Source: Verrucomicrobiaceae bacterium UBA2429 (GTDB taxonomy: Bacteria; Verrucomicrobiota; Verrucomicrobiia; Verrucomicrobiales; Verrucomicrobiaceae). Taken from it: a stretch of 49,421 nt of DNA. Where the stretch lies: contig DDQZ01000112.1 of NCBI GenBank assembly GCA_002343505.1, positions 4,266 through 53,686 of the forward strand, given 5' to 3'. The notes beneath the pieces are model-generated. The model saw nothing but the letters and a program-made list of their open reading frames with translations. It searched no databases and had not been told where the DNA came from. This document shows positions 1 to 9,260 of the stretch, one piece after another (the stretch's first letter is position 1; every line of letters starts with the position of its first letter). The translations under genes and the position numbers were made by a program.

Positions 1-8
1 CGGGGAGT

Positions 9-230
9 TTAGGCCGCGAAATGCCCCTGCCACTCCGCAGTCCGCGCGCGGGCATGGAGCATGGCGGTCTTTTCCTCGGCCACGAGCTGCTGGAAACGCA
101 TCAGCACGGCATGGCGGGTGACCTCCGGGCAGCGGCTGCGGGCGATGACGCGGGCCGCCTGGCGGAGGGGGCATTCCAGTCCGTAACTGAGACGGTCTGA
201 CGACGATGGGGTGTGGGATGGAGTCTTCAT
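9..230 (-). CDS. Small hypothetical protein (73 aa)
   Basis: I do not recognise this 73-residue protein. The ORF runs from ATG at 230 to TAA at 9 and is rich in Arg and Ala, with no signal peptide or membrane segment. A short helical stretch in the second half (VLMRFQQLVAEEKTAMLHA) could be amphipathic. It lies on the same strand as the SDR gene, about 125 bp downstream of it, and no Shine-Dalgarno sequence precedes it. Short open frames arise easily in DNA this GC-rich, so it may be spurious. Confidence 0.35.
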   Translation of the reverse strand: MKTPSHTPSSSDRLSYGLECPLRQAARVIARSRCPEVTRHAVLMRFQQLVAEEKTAMLHARARTAEWQGHFAA

Positions 231-356
231 ACACCCGATGCAGCGGCGCGGGGCGGGCGGATGGAAAAAACCTTTTCAGGGCGCATGCGGCCACTCTGCT
301 ACGGGGCACGGGCATCCTGACTGTGCCCGATGCGAAAAACCTGTTTCCAAAGCGCC

Positions 357-1088
357 TCACTCCGGCCGCACGGAGAAGTCCGAGTCATCCAGCGAGCGCA
401 GCACCAGCTCGCGCGGCACGCAGAAGTCGTCCATCTCGATGCAGCGCGTGATGCCGTCGGCGATGTGCTCGGGCTTGAGGAAAAGCTGTTTCGGAGCGGC
501 GCGCTCGGAGGCGTCGTCCCAGAAGGCGGTGTCCACGCCGCCGGGCAGGATGGCGGTGACGCGGACGCGGTGCGGCGCGGCCTCCTCGGCCAGGCCCTGG
601 GTAAAGCCGCGCACGCCCCACTTGGCGGCGCAATACACCGTCTCGCTCGGGATGCCGCGCAGGCTGGCGGTGGAGATGATGTTGAGGATGTGGCCGCGCC
701 TTTGCGGCCGCATGGCGCGCAGCGCGGCCTGGGAGCCGAGGATGGTTCCCTTCAAATTCACCGCCAGCATGAGGTCTATCTCGCCCTCGCTGTATTCGGT
801 GATCCAGCGGTGGCGCGCGAGGCCGGCGTTGTTGATCCAGACGGCGATCTCGTCCCAGCGCGCGCGGGCCTCGGCCACCACGCGCTCCATGTCCTCCGCG
901 CGTGTCACATCCGCCTGCACGGCGAGCACCCGGCCTTCCGGCAAGGCCTCCACGGCTTCAGCAAGCGCGGCGGCATCGAGGTCCGCCAGCACGACTCGCG
1001 CGCCGCGTGTGACGAGCGCTTTGGCTGCCGCGAGGCCGATGCCGCGCGCGGCTCCGGTGATGACACAGACCTGGTCTTGAAGATTCAT
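357..1088 (-). CDS. SDR family NAD(P)-dependent oxidoreductase
   Basis: Classical short-chain dehydrogenase/reductase, 243 aa, the normal family length. The Rossmann dinucleotide loop TGAARGIG is at residues 11-18, the adenine-contact Asp at 60 and NNAG at 86-89. The catalytic residues are Ser139, Tyr152 and Lys156 (YCAAK). LPGGVDT near 181 follows the usual post-catalytic PG motif. The protein is probably cytoplasmic and oxidises or reduces a hydroxyl or carbonyl; the substrate cannot be told. Asp at the end of beta-2 (VVLADLD) suggests NAD(H) preference, which is inference. It is divergent from the beta-helix gene at 1169, with 80 bp between the start codons. Confidence 0.93.
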   Translation of the reverse strand: MNLQDQVCVITGAARGIGLAAAKALVTRGARVVLADLDAAALAEAVEALPEGRVLAVQADVTRAEDMERVVAEARARWDEIAVWINNAGLARHRWITEYSEGEIDLMLAVNLKGTILGSQAALRAMRPQRRGHILNIISTASLRGIPSETVYCAAKWGVRGFTQGLAEEAAPHRVRVTAILPGGVDTAFWDDASERAAPKQLFLKPEHIADGITRCIEMDDFCVPRELVLRSLDDSDFSVRPE

Positions 1089-1132
1089 GCGCGCGATGAT
1101 GGCGCGTGCCGGATGAATGACAAGCGGCGGGG

Positions 1133-1161
1133 TTGCCTGGATGCGCCGCGCGGCCTAGACT
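1133..1161 (+). promoter_or_regulatory. Candidate sigma-70-type promoter of the beta-helix gene
   Basis: TTGCCT (1133-1138) and TAGACT (1156-1161) are separated by 17 bp; each matches the consensus at four of six bases. The ATG at 1169 is only 7 nt past the -10, so transcription would start at or next to the start codon and give a leaderless mRNA. It lies in the 80-bp gap between two divergent genes. Moderate to weak evidence. Confidence 0.3.
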
Positions 1162-1168
1162 CCGGCGC

Positions 1169-3112
1169 ATGCGTCGCTTCGTCTTGTCACTTGCCGCTTC
1201 TTCATGTCTCGGTTTTTCCCAGGCTGCGGAGTATCATGTCAGCCCGGACGGACTCGACACCCATGACGGATCCTCCTCACACCCCTGGCGCACGCTCACC
1301 CACGCGGCGGCGCAGCTCCAGCCGGGTGACACGCTGCTCGTGCGCGGCGGCTCCTATGCGGAGCGTCTCGTGCTGAACGGCAAAAACGGCACCGAGTCGC
1401 AGCCTGTCACCATCCGCAACGCGGAAGGGCACGCGCCGGTGGTGGATGGCCAGACTTTGACCGTGCCCTCGGGCGGCATCCAGGGACTCGTGGCTTTTTT
1501 AAACTGCTCCCACCTGCGCTTCGAGGGCATCGAGGTGGCGAACTTCGTCACCTCCGCCGCCGCGCGCATCCCGGCCGGCATTCACATCGAGGGAGCGGGT
1601 TCGGGACTGCAAATCCGCGGATGCAAAGTGCGCCACATCTGGCAGAGCAGCACGAATGGTTCAGCCAACGGCTTCGGCATCGCCGTCTATGGCACCTCGT
1701 CCGCGCCGCTGGACGGTCTGGTGATCGAGGGCTGCGAGGTCCACGACCTGCGCACGGGGCAGAGCGAGTCCGTGGTGCTCAACGGCAATGTCACAAACTT
1801 CGCCGTCATCAACAACACCGTGCATGACTGCAACAACATCGGCATTGACTTCATCGGCTACGAGGGCAGCGCGCCTGAGGGCTTCGACCGCGCGCGCAAC
1901 GGCCTGTGCGCCGGCAACACGGTTTACAACATAGACTCCGCCTATAATCCCGGCTACGGCGGCGGTTTCACCAGCGGCGGCGGCGACCGCTCGGCGGCGG
2001 GCATCTATGTGGACGGCGGCAGGGACATCATCATTGAGCGCAACCACTGCCACCACTGCAACTTCGGCGCGGAGCTGGCCAGCGAGGACGCCTCCGGCTT
2101 CACCGAGGGCATCATCCTGCGCAACAACCTCTTCCATCACAACATGAACGCGGGCCTCATCATGGGCGGCTACGACCGCCTGCGCGGGCGCACCCGGAAC
2201 TGCAAAATCTTGAACAACACTTTTTACCGCAACGACACGGATGAAAACTGGTCCGGCCAGGTGGCCATCCAGTTTTATTTCGAAGACAACATCTTCCAAA
2301 ACAACATCGTCTGGGCCAGCCCGGTGACGAAGCAGATGATCGTGCATTATGTCACCGGCGGCACGGCGGCCCAGCGAGCCTTCCCGGCGGGCAATGTCTT
2401 CGATAATAATCTCTACTTTGTCGAAGGTGCCGAGTCGGAGGCGGAGTTTGGCCTCAATCCGACAGGCTCCGGGACCAGCCAGGGCAACCAGTCGTATTAC
2501 GGCCTCGCCGCCTGGAGGACGGCTGTCGGAGGTGATGCGGCCAGCGCCTTTCACGATCCGGGCTTCGTCACACCCGCGCCGTCCGCCAGTCCAGTGGCGG
2601 CGGACTTCAAAATCACCGGGGCGTCTTTTGCCAGGGACAAGGGTGATCCTGGATTCGTCCCGGTGGATGGGGAGAAAGACTTCTTTGGCGCCTCGCGGGT
2701 GGCGGGCGGACGTGTGGACGCTGGCATGCACGAATTCATGACGCCCTGGCAGTCCTGGCGCGACTCGCATTTTCAGAAGCCGGACGGTGGTCCGGGCGCG
2801 GATGCGCTGAGTGATCCGGACTTCGACCTCGTGGCCAATCTCATCGAGTTTTCGCAGGGCATGCATCCGCTCCAGCCGGACGCGCATCTGGCCCCCTTTG
2901 CCATGAGCCAGGGCGGGCATCTGCGCTTTCAGTATCGCAAAGCCGCGCCGGGATTGACGTATCAGGTGCGCGTCTCCACGGACCTGCCTGGAACAAGTCC
3001 GTGGCCCCTTGCATCTGGACCGGAGATGAACGATGGCGCGGGTGCTTACTGGCGGGACTTCCCTCTGGACGGGGATCGCCTGTTTGTGAAGCTGGAAGTG
3101 TTCCTGCCGTGA
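1169..3112 (+). CDS. Secreted right-handed beta-helix repeat protein
   Basis: 647 aa. I chose ATG 1169 over the upstream 1133 because it begins a clean signal peptide (MRRFVLSLAASSCLGFSQAA). The mature protein opens with YHVSPDGLDTHDGSSSHPW and continues to PGDTLLVRGGSY, the signature N-terminus of pectate-lyase-like/DUF1565 beta-helix proteins. Residues of about 60-420 contain many NN-type turns (IINNTVHDCNNIGID, ILRNNLFHHNMNAG, ILNNTFYRND), as expected for parallel beta-helix rungs. The last 100 residues form a separate beta-rich module ending LFVKLEVFLP, resembling the C-terminal modules of other secreted proteins here. Probably a polysaccharide-binding or -cleaving exoprotein; substrate and catalytic residues are not evident. 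Its stop is 7 bp from the stop of the convergent aminotransferase. Confidence 0.85.
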   Translation: MRRFVLSLAASSCLGFSQAAEYHVSPDGLDTHDGSSSHPWRTLTHAAAQLQPGDTLLVRGGSYAERLVLNGKNGTESQPVTIRNAEGHAPVVDGQTLTVPSGGIQGLVAFLNCSHLRFEGIEVANFVTSAAARIPAGIHIEGAGSGLQIRGCKVRHIWQSSTNGSANGFGIAVYGTSSAPLDGLVIEGCEVHDLRTGQSESVVLNGNVTNFAVINNTVHDCNNIGIDFIGYEGSAPEGFDRARNGLCAGNTVYNIDSAYNPGYGGGFTSGGGDRSAAGIYVDGGRDIIIERNHCHHCNFGAELASEDASGFTEGIILRNNLFHHNMNAGLIMGGYDRLRGRTRNCKILNNTFYRNDTDENWSGQVAIQFYFEDNIFQNNIVWASPVTKQMIVHYVTGGTAAQRAFPAGNVFDNNLYFVEGAESEAEFGLNPTGSGTSQGNQSYYGLAAWRTAVGGDAASAFHDPGFVTPAPSASPVAADFKITGASFARDKGDPGFVPVDGEKDFFGASRVAGGRVDAGMHEFMTPWQSWRDSHFQKPDGGPGADALSDPDFDLVANLIEFSQGMHPLQPDAHLAPFAMSQGGHLRFQYRKAAPGLTYQVRVSTDLPGTSPWPLASGPEMNDGAGAYWRDFPLDGDRLFVKLEVFLP

Positions 3113-3119
3113 GCGCGCC

Positions 3120-4445
3120 TTATTTCCACTCCGCCGCATGGCGCGCGAAGGCCGCGTCGGTTCGCCGCAGCGCCTCCTCCACATCCGCCTCCGTGTGCGC
3201 CAGGCTGAGGAACCATAGACCGCGTTCGATGGCGCGCACGCCGCTCTCCAGCAGGCAGCGCCGCAGGTGCGCCCAGCGCGGCGCGTCGTGCCGCTTCACA
3301 TAATCGCGATAGCTGGTGATGGCGCCTTCCCCGGCTCCCGGCTTCAGCATGGAGGCATGGAAGACGAGGCCGGGCCCTTGCGGGCGCAATGGGATGCCGT
3401 GCTGGTCCGCCAGAGCGCGCAGGCCTGACATCATTTTTTTTCCGAGCGCCATGATCCCGGCGGGGTGGCTATCACCCAGCGCGAGGATTTGATCCAGGCA
3501 CCACCTGGCCGCGCTGAGGCATAGCGGGTTCGCGTTCAAGGTGCCCGCGTGGACCACCTCGCCGCTGAGGATTTTGGCAAAAGACGCCTCTTTTCCCGCC
3601 ATCGCCGCAAAAGGCACGCCGCCGCCGATGGCCTTGCCGAGGATGGTGAGGTCCGGCACCACGCCGTAATGCGTCTGCGCGCCGCCCGCGCCGAAGCGGA
3701 AGCCGGTGATCGTCTCGTCGGCGATCATCATCATGCCGTCGCGGTCGCACAGTTCGCGGATGGTTTGCAGCAGCCCCGGCACCGGCTCCATGCAGCCCGT
3801 GTTGCACAGCACCGGTTCAAAAACGATGGCCGCGATGCGCCCGCGATGCTCGTCCACCCGGCGGCGCAGGTGCTCGATGTCGTTCCACCTAGCCACCACG
3901 AACTGCTCCAGCACCTCAGGGATCACACCCTGGCTCGGATGCAGCCGCGCCGGATTCTCCTCATCCCCCCACCGGTCCGGCGGTGGCGCGAAGCCGACGA
4001 GGCCTTCATCTCCCCAGCCGTGGTAATGGCCTTCGAATTTCAAAATCAGCGGCCGCCCCGTGTGGGCGCGCGCCAGCCGAAAGGCGGAGAGCACGACCTC
4101 GGTGGCCGAGTTGTTGAAGCGCACCCGTTCCGCGCCGGGGATCATCTTTTGCAGCCGCTCCGCCACCTCGATCTCCAGCTCGCACTGCGCCGCCCAATGC
4201 GTGCCCTTGCGCGCCTGCGCGGAGATCGCCTCCGCCATGCCCTCCGGCGCATGGCCGTATAGCAGCGCGCCCTGGCCGGTCTGGAAGTCCATGTATTCAT
4301 TGCCGTCCACATCCCAGAGCCGGCAGCCTTTGCCGTGGTCGAAATACAGAGGCACCGGCGCCTCCATTTTGCGGATGCCGCTGTTGATGCCGCCGGCGAT
4401 GCTGCGCTGCGCGCGTTCGAAGAGTTCTTGGGAGCGTTGGAACAT
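3120..4445 (-). CDS. Class III PLP-dependent aminotransferase (glutamate-1-semialdehyde aminotransferase-like)
   Basis: 441 aa from ATG 4445; a longer frame to 4499 adds 18 residues that do not resemble the family. The fold-type I class III signature is complete: NNSATEVVLSAFRLAR at about 111-126, FEGHYHGW at 137-144, ADETITGFR with Asp243, and the Schiff-base lysine Lys271 in LTILGKAIGGGVPFAA. Length and motifs resemble hemL (glutamate-1-semialdehyde 2,1-aminomutase), but GSA mutase normally has NSGTEA where this protein has NSATEV. Isolated context also gives no tetrapyrrole link, so I call it an HemL-like aminotransferase of unknown substrate. Cytoplasmic. It is divergent from the AlkD-like gene, with 95 bp between starts. 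Confidence 0.9.
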   Translation of the reverse strand: MFQRSQELFERAQRSIAGGINSGIRKMEAPVPLYFDHGKGCRLWDVDGNEYMDFQTGQGALLYGHAPEGMAEAISAQARKGTHWAAQCELEIEVAERLQKMIPGAERVRFNNSATEVVLSAFRLARAHTGRPLILKFEGHYHGWGDEGLVGFAPPPDRWGDEENPARLHPSQGVIPEVLEQFVVARWNDIEHLRRRVDEHRGRIAAIVFEPVLCNTGCMEPVPGLLQTIRELCDRDGMMMIADETITGFRFGAGGAQTHYGVVPDLTILGKAIGGGVPFAAMAGKEASFAKILSGEVVHAGTLNANPLCLSAARWCLDQILALGDSHPAGIMALGKKMMSGLRALADQHGIPLRPQGPGLVFHASMLKPGAGEGAITSYRDYVKRHDAPRWAHLRRCLLESGVRAIERGLWFLSLAHTEADVEEALRRTDAAFARHAAEWK

Positions 4446-4540
4446 GAGGAGACAAATAAGCAGGCAACTGGGCGCGTTCTTTCCACATCGTATCCTCAAC
4501 CGCCTTCAAAATTCAGCGACCGCACGAAAAGGAAACCCAT

Positions 4541-5248
4541 ATGACACTTGAAGAAACCATGAGCATTCTGGCTGCCAAAGGCAACGCCGCAACAAAGCGC
4601 ACATACATGCGCCACGGAGCTCCGGAACCTCTTTTTGGCGTTCGAATCGGTGATTTGAAGCCGGTCCAAAAACTGATCAAAGGCGACCAGAATCTCGCCA
4701 TGCAACTCTACGCCACAGGCAATTCTGATGCGATGTATCTTGCGGGTCTTGTTGCCAATGGCGGCAGGATGCCCCGCGCCCTGCTGAATCGCTGGGCAAA
4801 GCAGGCCACATGGCATCTGATTTCAGGCTGCACAGTCCCGTGGGTTGCCTCTGAGCATCCTCAGGGGTTTGAAATTGCCATGAAGTGGATTGAAGCCTCC
4901 GAGGAGCGTGTCGCTGTTTCCGGCTGGTCCACCCTGGCCGCCATCCTCGCGGTAACTCCAGATGACGAACTGCCCATTCGAGAAATCGCATCCCTGCTCG
5001 CTCGGGTTGCGAAGACAATCCGCTCGTCCCCCAACCGGGTTCGCTACGCAATGAACAATTTTGTCATCTGCTGCGGAACCTATGTGGCTCCACTTGCTGG
5101 AAAAGCCCTGGCTGTCGCGGGTGAAATCGGTCCCGTCGACGTGGACATGGGGAATACCGACTGCCAGGTTCCCGACGCGGTTTCCAGCATCCACAAAAGC
5201 CGTCGCGGTCTCCCTGTGGCTCCGAAGCGTAAAACAACCCGGTGTTAA
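4541..5248 (+). CDS. DNA alkylation repair protein, AlkD-like
   Basis: 235 aa, the expected length for the HEAT-like-repeat DNA alkylation repair family (PF08713 type). The start is supported by AAGGAAA about 6 nt upstream of ATG 4541, one of few clear ribosome binding sites in the window. Family-like features are RHGAPEPLFGVRIGDLKPV at residues 24-42, typical of the first AlkD helical repeat, then NWAKQATWHLIS-type and WSTLAAI helices. The family includes glycosylases that remove alkylated bases and members without proven activity, so enzymatic function is inferred. The C-terminus (SSIHKSRRGLPVAPKRK) is basic. The next gene starts 22 bp downstream on the same strand, with an apparently unrelated function. 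Confidence 0.82.
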   Translation: MTLEETMSILAAKGNAATKRTYMRHGAPEPLFGVRIGDLKPVQKLIKGDQNLAMQLYATGNSDAMYLAGLVANGGRMPRALLNRWAKQATWHLISGCTVPWVASEHPQGFEIAMKWIEASEERVAVSGWSTLAAILAVTPDDELPIREIASLLARVAKTIRSSPNRVRYAMNNFVICCGTYVAPLAGKALAVAGEIGPVDVDMGNTDCQVPDAVSSIHKSRRGLPVAPKRKTTRC

Positions 5249-5270
5249 ACTGCGGGTGAAACAAAATGAC

Positions 5271-7304
5271 ATGAAACTCACTCCCGCAATTCTGTCTCTG
5301 TTGTGTGCGGTGTCTGCAGACGCGCAGACACAAATTCCCAAGGTCAAAAAGCCGCCGCCCGTGCCACCCCCGCTCCCGGCTTTGGCGTATGCGATGGAGG
5401 AGGCGCTGGGCGGGCTGAGCTTTTCAATGCCGGTGGCCGTGGTGAGCGCTCCGGGCGAGAAGGACCGGCTGTTTGTCGTGGAAAAGACCGGCCGCATCCA
5501 GGAGGTGACGCGCCTCGATGAGCCGATGCCTGAGAAACGCGAGTTCGCCAACCTCATCGAACGACCCGATGGCAAGCTCGATGACAAGGGCGAGTGCGGG
5601 CTGCTGGGTCTCGCCTTTCATCCCGACTTCGCGCGCAATGGCCGCTATTTCGTCTATTACAGCCTGCGCATCGGCGGGCAGCTTCATCAACGCGTATCGT
5701 GCTTTGAGGGTGGCCAGGAGCAGCCGCTGATCACACAGCTCGATCCAGCGGGGAATCACAACGGCGGCGATCTGCATTTCGGGCCTGATGGTTATCTTTA
5801 CATCAGCGCGGGCGATGGCGGCGGAGCGAACGACGCCTTCGACAACGCGCGCTTCATCAACAAAGGCTTCCACGCCGCGATCCTGCGCATCGACGTGGAC
5901 AAGAAGCCCGGCAGCCTGCCGCCGAATCCGCATCCCGCGGTGCATGCCGGCACCTACACGGTGCCCGCGGACAATCCCTTCATCGGCGCGACGACGCATC
6001 ACGGCGAAAAGATCGACCCTGCGAGCGTGCGCACGGAAATCTGGGCCACGGGACTGCGGAACGTGTGGCGCTTCAGCTTCGATCCGCCGACAGGAAGGCT
6101 CTTCGCGGCCGATGTGGGCCAGAATCTTTACGAGGAGGTCAATCTGATCGAAAAAGGCGGCGATTACGGCTGGAGCCATCGCGAGGGGTTGCACGCGTTC
6201 GACCTCGGACCGGGTAAAGACGCGGTTCCGCCCGGTTTCGCACCGAAGGTGCCCATTTACGAGTATCCACGCACCACCGGTCTCAGCATCACCGGCGGCT
6301 GCGTTTATCACGGCACGAAGTTTCCGGAGTTCAAAGACGCGTACATCTGCGCGGACTACGCGTTTGGCCGTGTGATCGTGTTGCGCGAGAAAAACGGCCG
6401 CTGGGAGGATGAGATCATCGCTTTTGAGCCGGCCATCACCGGCATCAGCGCCGATCCACGCGACGGAGAGCTGCTCTTCTGCAACATGGCGAAGGGAAAG
6501 ATCATGTGGCTGGCGGAGATCGAGCCGGAGCTCGAAGGCGTGTTGTTCCATGAGAACTTCGAAGACACGTCGGTCGATGCACGCGGCTGGTATGATGGAA
6601 AAAGCGTCCACATCGTGCCTGGTGGCATGCGTGGGAACTGTATCGAGTATGAATGGACCGATGGCAGCGACAGCGTGACGGGCTCTTCCGCCAAACGGCA
6701 TCTGTTCGAGGCCACGGACGAGGTTTTCATCCGCTACTACCTCAAACTCTCGAAAGGCTGGGGCTGGAGCGGGCGGAGCTACCATCCGCATCTCACGCAC
6801 TTCATGACGACGGAGAACTCGAAATGGCATGGACCAGCAGCCAGCCATCTCACACTCTACATCGAGCCGGTGAACGGCAAACTGCGGCTCGCAGCGCAGG
6901 ACATTCAGAACAAGGACGCGCCGCATGGTTTGACGCAAGGACCGCTCAAAGGCGGCTACAACGGTCAGATGTTCGACAGCGCGGACGAACTGTTCACCGA
7001 CGACTCGTGGCATTGCATCGAGGCCCAGTTCAAGCTGAACACGCTCGATCTCCAAAACGACAAGCCCAATGCCGACGGCATCGTGCGCGGCTGGTTTGAT
7101 GGCAAACTGGTCATCGACCGCACGGACGTCATCCTGCGCTCCACCGATTTTCCGAACATGAAGTTCAACCAGTTCCTCATGGCCCCCTACTTCGGCCCCG
7201 GCCTGCTGCCACATGCGCAGAAGCTGTGGATCGACGAGATGGTCGTCGGAACGAAGCGCATCGGACCGCTACCACGCGAAAGAAGACCGGCCAAGGCTCC
7301 GTGA
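5271..7304 (+). CDS. Secreted PQQ-type sugar/sorbosone dehydrogenase with extra C-terminal domain
   Basis: 677 aa from ATG 5271. An upstream in-frame start at 5061 lies inside the previous gene and is rejected, because a signal peptide (MKLTPAILSLLCAVSADA) begins at 5271. A Pro-rich linker follows, then a six-bladed propeller at about residues 45-415. It shows the soluble glucose/sorbosone dehydrogenase hallmarks: LGLAFHPDFARNGRYFVYYS, NHNGGDLHFGPDGYLYIS (N162-G166), GDGGGANDAF, GLRNVWRFSFDPPTG and ITGGCVYHG. Beyond about residue 420 is a second beta-rich domain of about 250 residues (FHENFED to WIDEMVVG) that looks like a polysaccharide-lyase or concanavalin-type sandwich, an unusual addition. 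It probably acts in the periplasm or outside the cell on sugars; the electron acceptor is unknown. First gene of a four-gene secreted run. Confidence 0.85.
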   Translation: MKLTPAILSLLCAVSADAQTQIPKVKKPPPVPPPLPALAYAMEEALGGLSFSMPVAVVSAPGEKDRLFVVEKTGRIQEVTRLDEPMPEKREFANLIERPDGKLDDKGECGLLGLAFHPDFARNGRYFVYYSLRIGGQLHQRVSCFEGGQEQPLITQLDPAGNHNGGDLHFGPDGYLYISAGDGGGANDAFDNARFINKGFHAAILRIDVDKKPGSLPPNPHPAVHAGTYTVPADNPFIGATTHHGEKIDPASVRTEIWATGLRNVWRFSFDPPTGRLFAADVGQNLYEEVNLIEKGGDYGWSHREGLHAFDLGPGKDAVPPGFAPKVPIYEYPRTTGLSITGGCVYHGTKFPEFKDAYICADYAFGRVIVLREKNGRWEDEIIAFEPAITGISADPRDGELLFCNMAKGKIMWLAEIEPELEGVLFHENFEDTSVDARGWYDGKSVHIVPGGMRGNCIEYEWTDGSDSVTGSSAKRHLFEATDEVFIRYYLKLSKGWGWSGRSYHPHLTHFMTTENSKWHGPAASHLTLYIEPVNGKLRLAAQDIQNKDAPHGLTQGPLKGGYNGQMFDSADELFTDDSWHCIEAQFKLNTLDLQNDKPNADGIVRGWFDGKLVIDRTDVILRSTDFPNMKFNQFLMAPYFGPGLLPHAQKLWIDEMVVGTKRIGPLPRERRPAKAP

Positions 7305-7344
7305 TGGCAGCCGTCGGCTTGTTTCACTCCAACTCATCACCACT

Positions 7345-8655
7345 ATGAAACGCTGCCTCCTTTTTCTTCTGCTCACAGCCATAGTGCTGGCAGATGATAC
7401 GCAAAACTGGCCGCAGTTTCGTGGCGCGGCATCGGATGGGCTCGGTGAGGGGGCGACGCTGCCGGAAACGTGGAGCGACACGGAGAATGTGGCGTGGAAG
7501 GTGAAGGTGCCGGGCTGGGGCTGGTCCTCGCCGATTGTGTGGGGTGACAAGGTTTTCGTCACCGCGGCGGTGGGCGAGAAGGAATTGCCCACACCGACGG
7601 TGGGCGGGTATCCGGGCGGACATGTCGGCACCGGCGAGGTGCATCGGTGGATGCTGTATTGCTTCGATTTTGAGTCGGGGAAGATGCTGTGGGAGTTCGA
7701 GGCGCATCAAGGCATCCCACCGCAGATGCGGCATCCGCGCAGTTCGTTCGCGAACGAGACGCCGGTGACGGATGGCGAGCGCGTGTATGCCTACTTTGCG
7801 AACATCGGCCTGTTTTGCTGCGACATGAACGGCCACAAACTCTGGGAGCGCCGCTGGCCGAGCTATCCGATGCGCGATGGCTGGAACACCGGCTCCTCGC
7901 CCGTGCTGCATGGCGGACGTGTCTTCATCCAGAATGACAACGATGAAGCGTCCTTCCTTGAAACGGTGGACAAGCTGACGGGCAAAACGCTGTGGCGTGT
8001 GCCACGCGAGGAGCGCAGCACCTGGTCCACGCCTTACGTTTGGGAAAACGGCCAGCGCACCGAACTGGTGACGATCGGCATGAACAAGGTGCGCTCCTAC
8101 GCGGTGGAGGATGGCGCGCTGCTGTGGGAGATCAGCGGCACGGCCGGACTCGTGAGTCAGATCCCGCTTTCGAAACACGGCCTGCTCTATGCGGGCGCCG
8201 GTTATCACTACGGGCCGCTGTATGCGATCAAACCCGGCGCGAAGGGCGACATCTCGCTGCAAGGCGAGGCGACGAGCAATGAATTCATCGCGTGGTCGCA
8301 GAAACGCGGCTCCAGCATTCATCCCGGCTACCTCATCAGCGGCGAGCGGCTCTTCGTGTGTTACGACTCCGGCCTGCTCGGCTGCTTTCATGCGAAAACC
8401 GGCGAGGAGATCATTCCGATGACACGGTTGAACACGAAGGGCGGTCGCTTTTATGCCTCGCCATGGGCTTACAACGGCCGCGTTTTCATGCTGAACGAAA
8501 ACGGCGACACCTGGGTGATCGAGGACGGCCCCGAATACAAACTCGTGCGTAAAAACTCGCTCGGCGATGTCGCCTGGGCCACGCCGGCCATCGCGCGCGG
8601 CAGTTTGTTCATCCGCACCTATTCGTGGCTGTATCGGTTTCAAAACAAGAAGTGA
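7345..8655 (+). CDS. Secreted PQQ-like beta-propeller protein
   Basis: 436 aa from ATG 7345, which starts a signal peptide (MKRCLLFLLLTAIVLA). NWPQFRGAASDGLGEGATLPETWS is the characteristic N-terminus of outer-membrane-associated PQQ-like (BamB-type) repeat proteins of Planctomycetota and Verrucomicrobiota. Blade motifs recur: VAWKVKVPGWGWSSPIVWG, LYCFDFESGKMLWEFEA, LDKLTGKTLW-like, and the last blade VAWATPAIARGSLFIRTYSWLYRF. No quinone-binding catalytic set can be recognised, so it is more likely a binding or scaffold protein than an enzyme. It lies 40 bp after the GSDH gene and 6 bp before the next, consistent with an operon. Confidence 0.85.
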   Translation: MKRCLLFLLLTAIVLADDTQNWPQFRGAASDGLGEGATLPETWSDTENVAWKVKVPGWGWSSPIVWGDKVFVTAAVGEKELPTPTVGGYPGGHVGTGEVHRWMLYCFDFESGKMLWEFEAHQGIPPQMRHPRSSFANETPVTDGERVYAYFANIGLFCCDMNGHKLWERRWPSYPMRDGWNTGSSPVLHGGRVFIQNDNDEASFLETVDKLTGKTLWRVPREERSTWSTPYVWENGQRTELVTIGMNKVRSYAVEDGALLWEISGTAGLVSQIPLSKHGLLYAGAGYHYGPLYAIKPGAKGDISLQGEATSNEFIAWSQKRGSSIHPGYLISGERLFVCYDSGLLGCFHAKTGEEIIPMTRLNTKGGRFYASPWAYNGRVFMLNENGDTWVIEDGPEYKLVRKNSLGDVAWATPAIARGSLFIRTYSWLYRFQNKK

Positions 8656-8661
8656 CCCGTC

Positions 8662-9246
8662 ATGAAACTCGCGTGCTTTTTCCTTTTCTTCACCGGCTTG
8701 CTACAGGCGCAGGAAGTCCTCAAATCCGTCCAGGAACGCGCCCAGCGCGGAACGCTGAGCGATCAACGTCAGCTCGTGCGGGGCGACACGGGCAAATGGA
8801 ACGACGCGGCGATGCTGCTGCACACCACGAAGCCCCAAGGGATGCCGCTCGACGACTGGATGGATGCCGCGAGCGAAAAAAAGCACGCTGTGACCACCGC
8901 GGACGAGAACTGGCTGCTTTTCCGCACGCGCCAGCTCGATGACAACGACCGCGTGTGGATCGAGAAGATCGAGCGCAGCGGCAACGCGTTCACCATCACG
9001 ATGCACGAGGCCATCTGGCAGGGGAACTACTTCAAAACCTTCACCTGGTATGAAGTGACCGCCGTGAACCTCGGCAAGCTGCCTGCGGGCGATTACACGG
9101 TGACGTGGATCGTGAAGCCGCTGGTCTTTAAACAGCTCGAAAAGCCTCGCGAGGCGCAAAACAACTACCAGACCAACTGGCCGGTGGATGACCAACCCGG
9201 CGAAAAGAAGCCCGTGGAGCTGAAAACCAAGTTCACCGTCCAATAG
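8662..9246 (+). CDS. Secreted protein of unknown function (194 aa)
   Basis: I do not recognise this family. A signal peptide (MKLACFFLFFTGLLQA) is followed by a soluble domain of about 175 residues. Alternating polar and hydrophobic segments (NAFTITMHEAIWQGNYFKTFTWYEVTAVNLGKLPAGDYTVTWIVKPL) look like an immunoglobulin-like beta-sandwich ending with a Lys-rich tail. Only 6 bp separate it from the PQQ-propeller gene and 14 bp from the SGNH-like gene, so it is almost certainly co-transcribed and may be an accessory binding protein for that system. Confidence 0.72.
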   Translation: MKLACFFLFFTGLLQAQEVLKSVQERAQRGTLSDQRQLVRGDTGKWNDAAMLLHTTKPQGMPLDDWMDAASEKKHAVTTADENWLLFRTRQLDDNDRVWIEKIERSGNAFTITMHEAIWQGNYFKTFTWYEVTAVNLGKLPAGDYTVTWIVKPLVFKQLEKPREAQNNYQTNWPVDDQPGEKKPVELKTKFTVQ

Positions 9247-9260
9247 AGAGACAACGCACC

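Noticed and set aside
303..329. Hairpin CGGGCA/TGCCCG downstream of the SDR gene
   Set aside because: The stem is only 6 bp with a 9-nt loop and no T run on the minus strand, so I did not call a terminator.
5424..7214. 596-codon open frame on the minus strand opposite the sorbosone dehydrogenase
   Set aside because: The plus-strand gene has a signal peptide and family motifs; the minus-strand frame has none.
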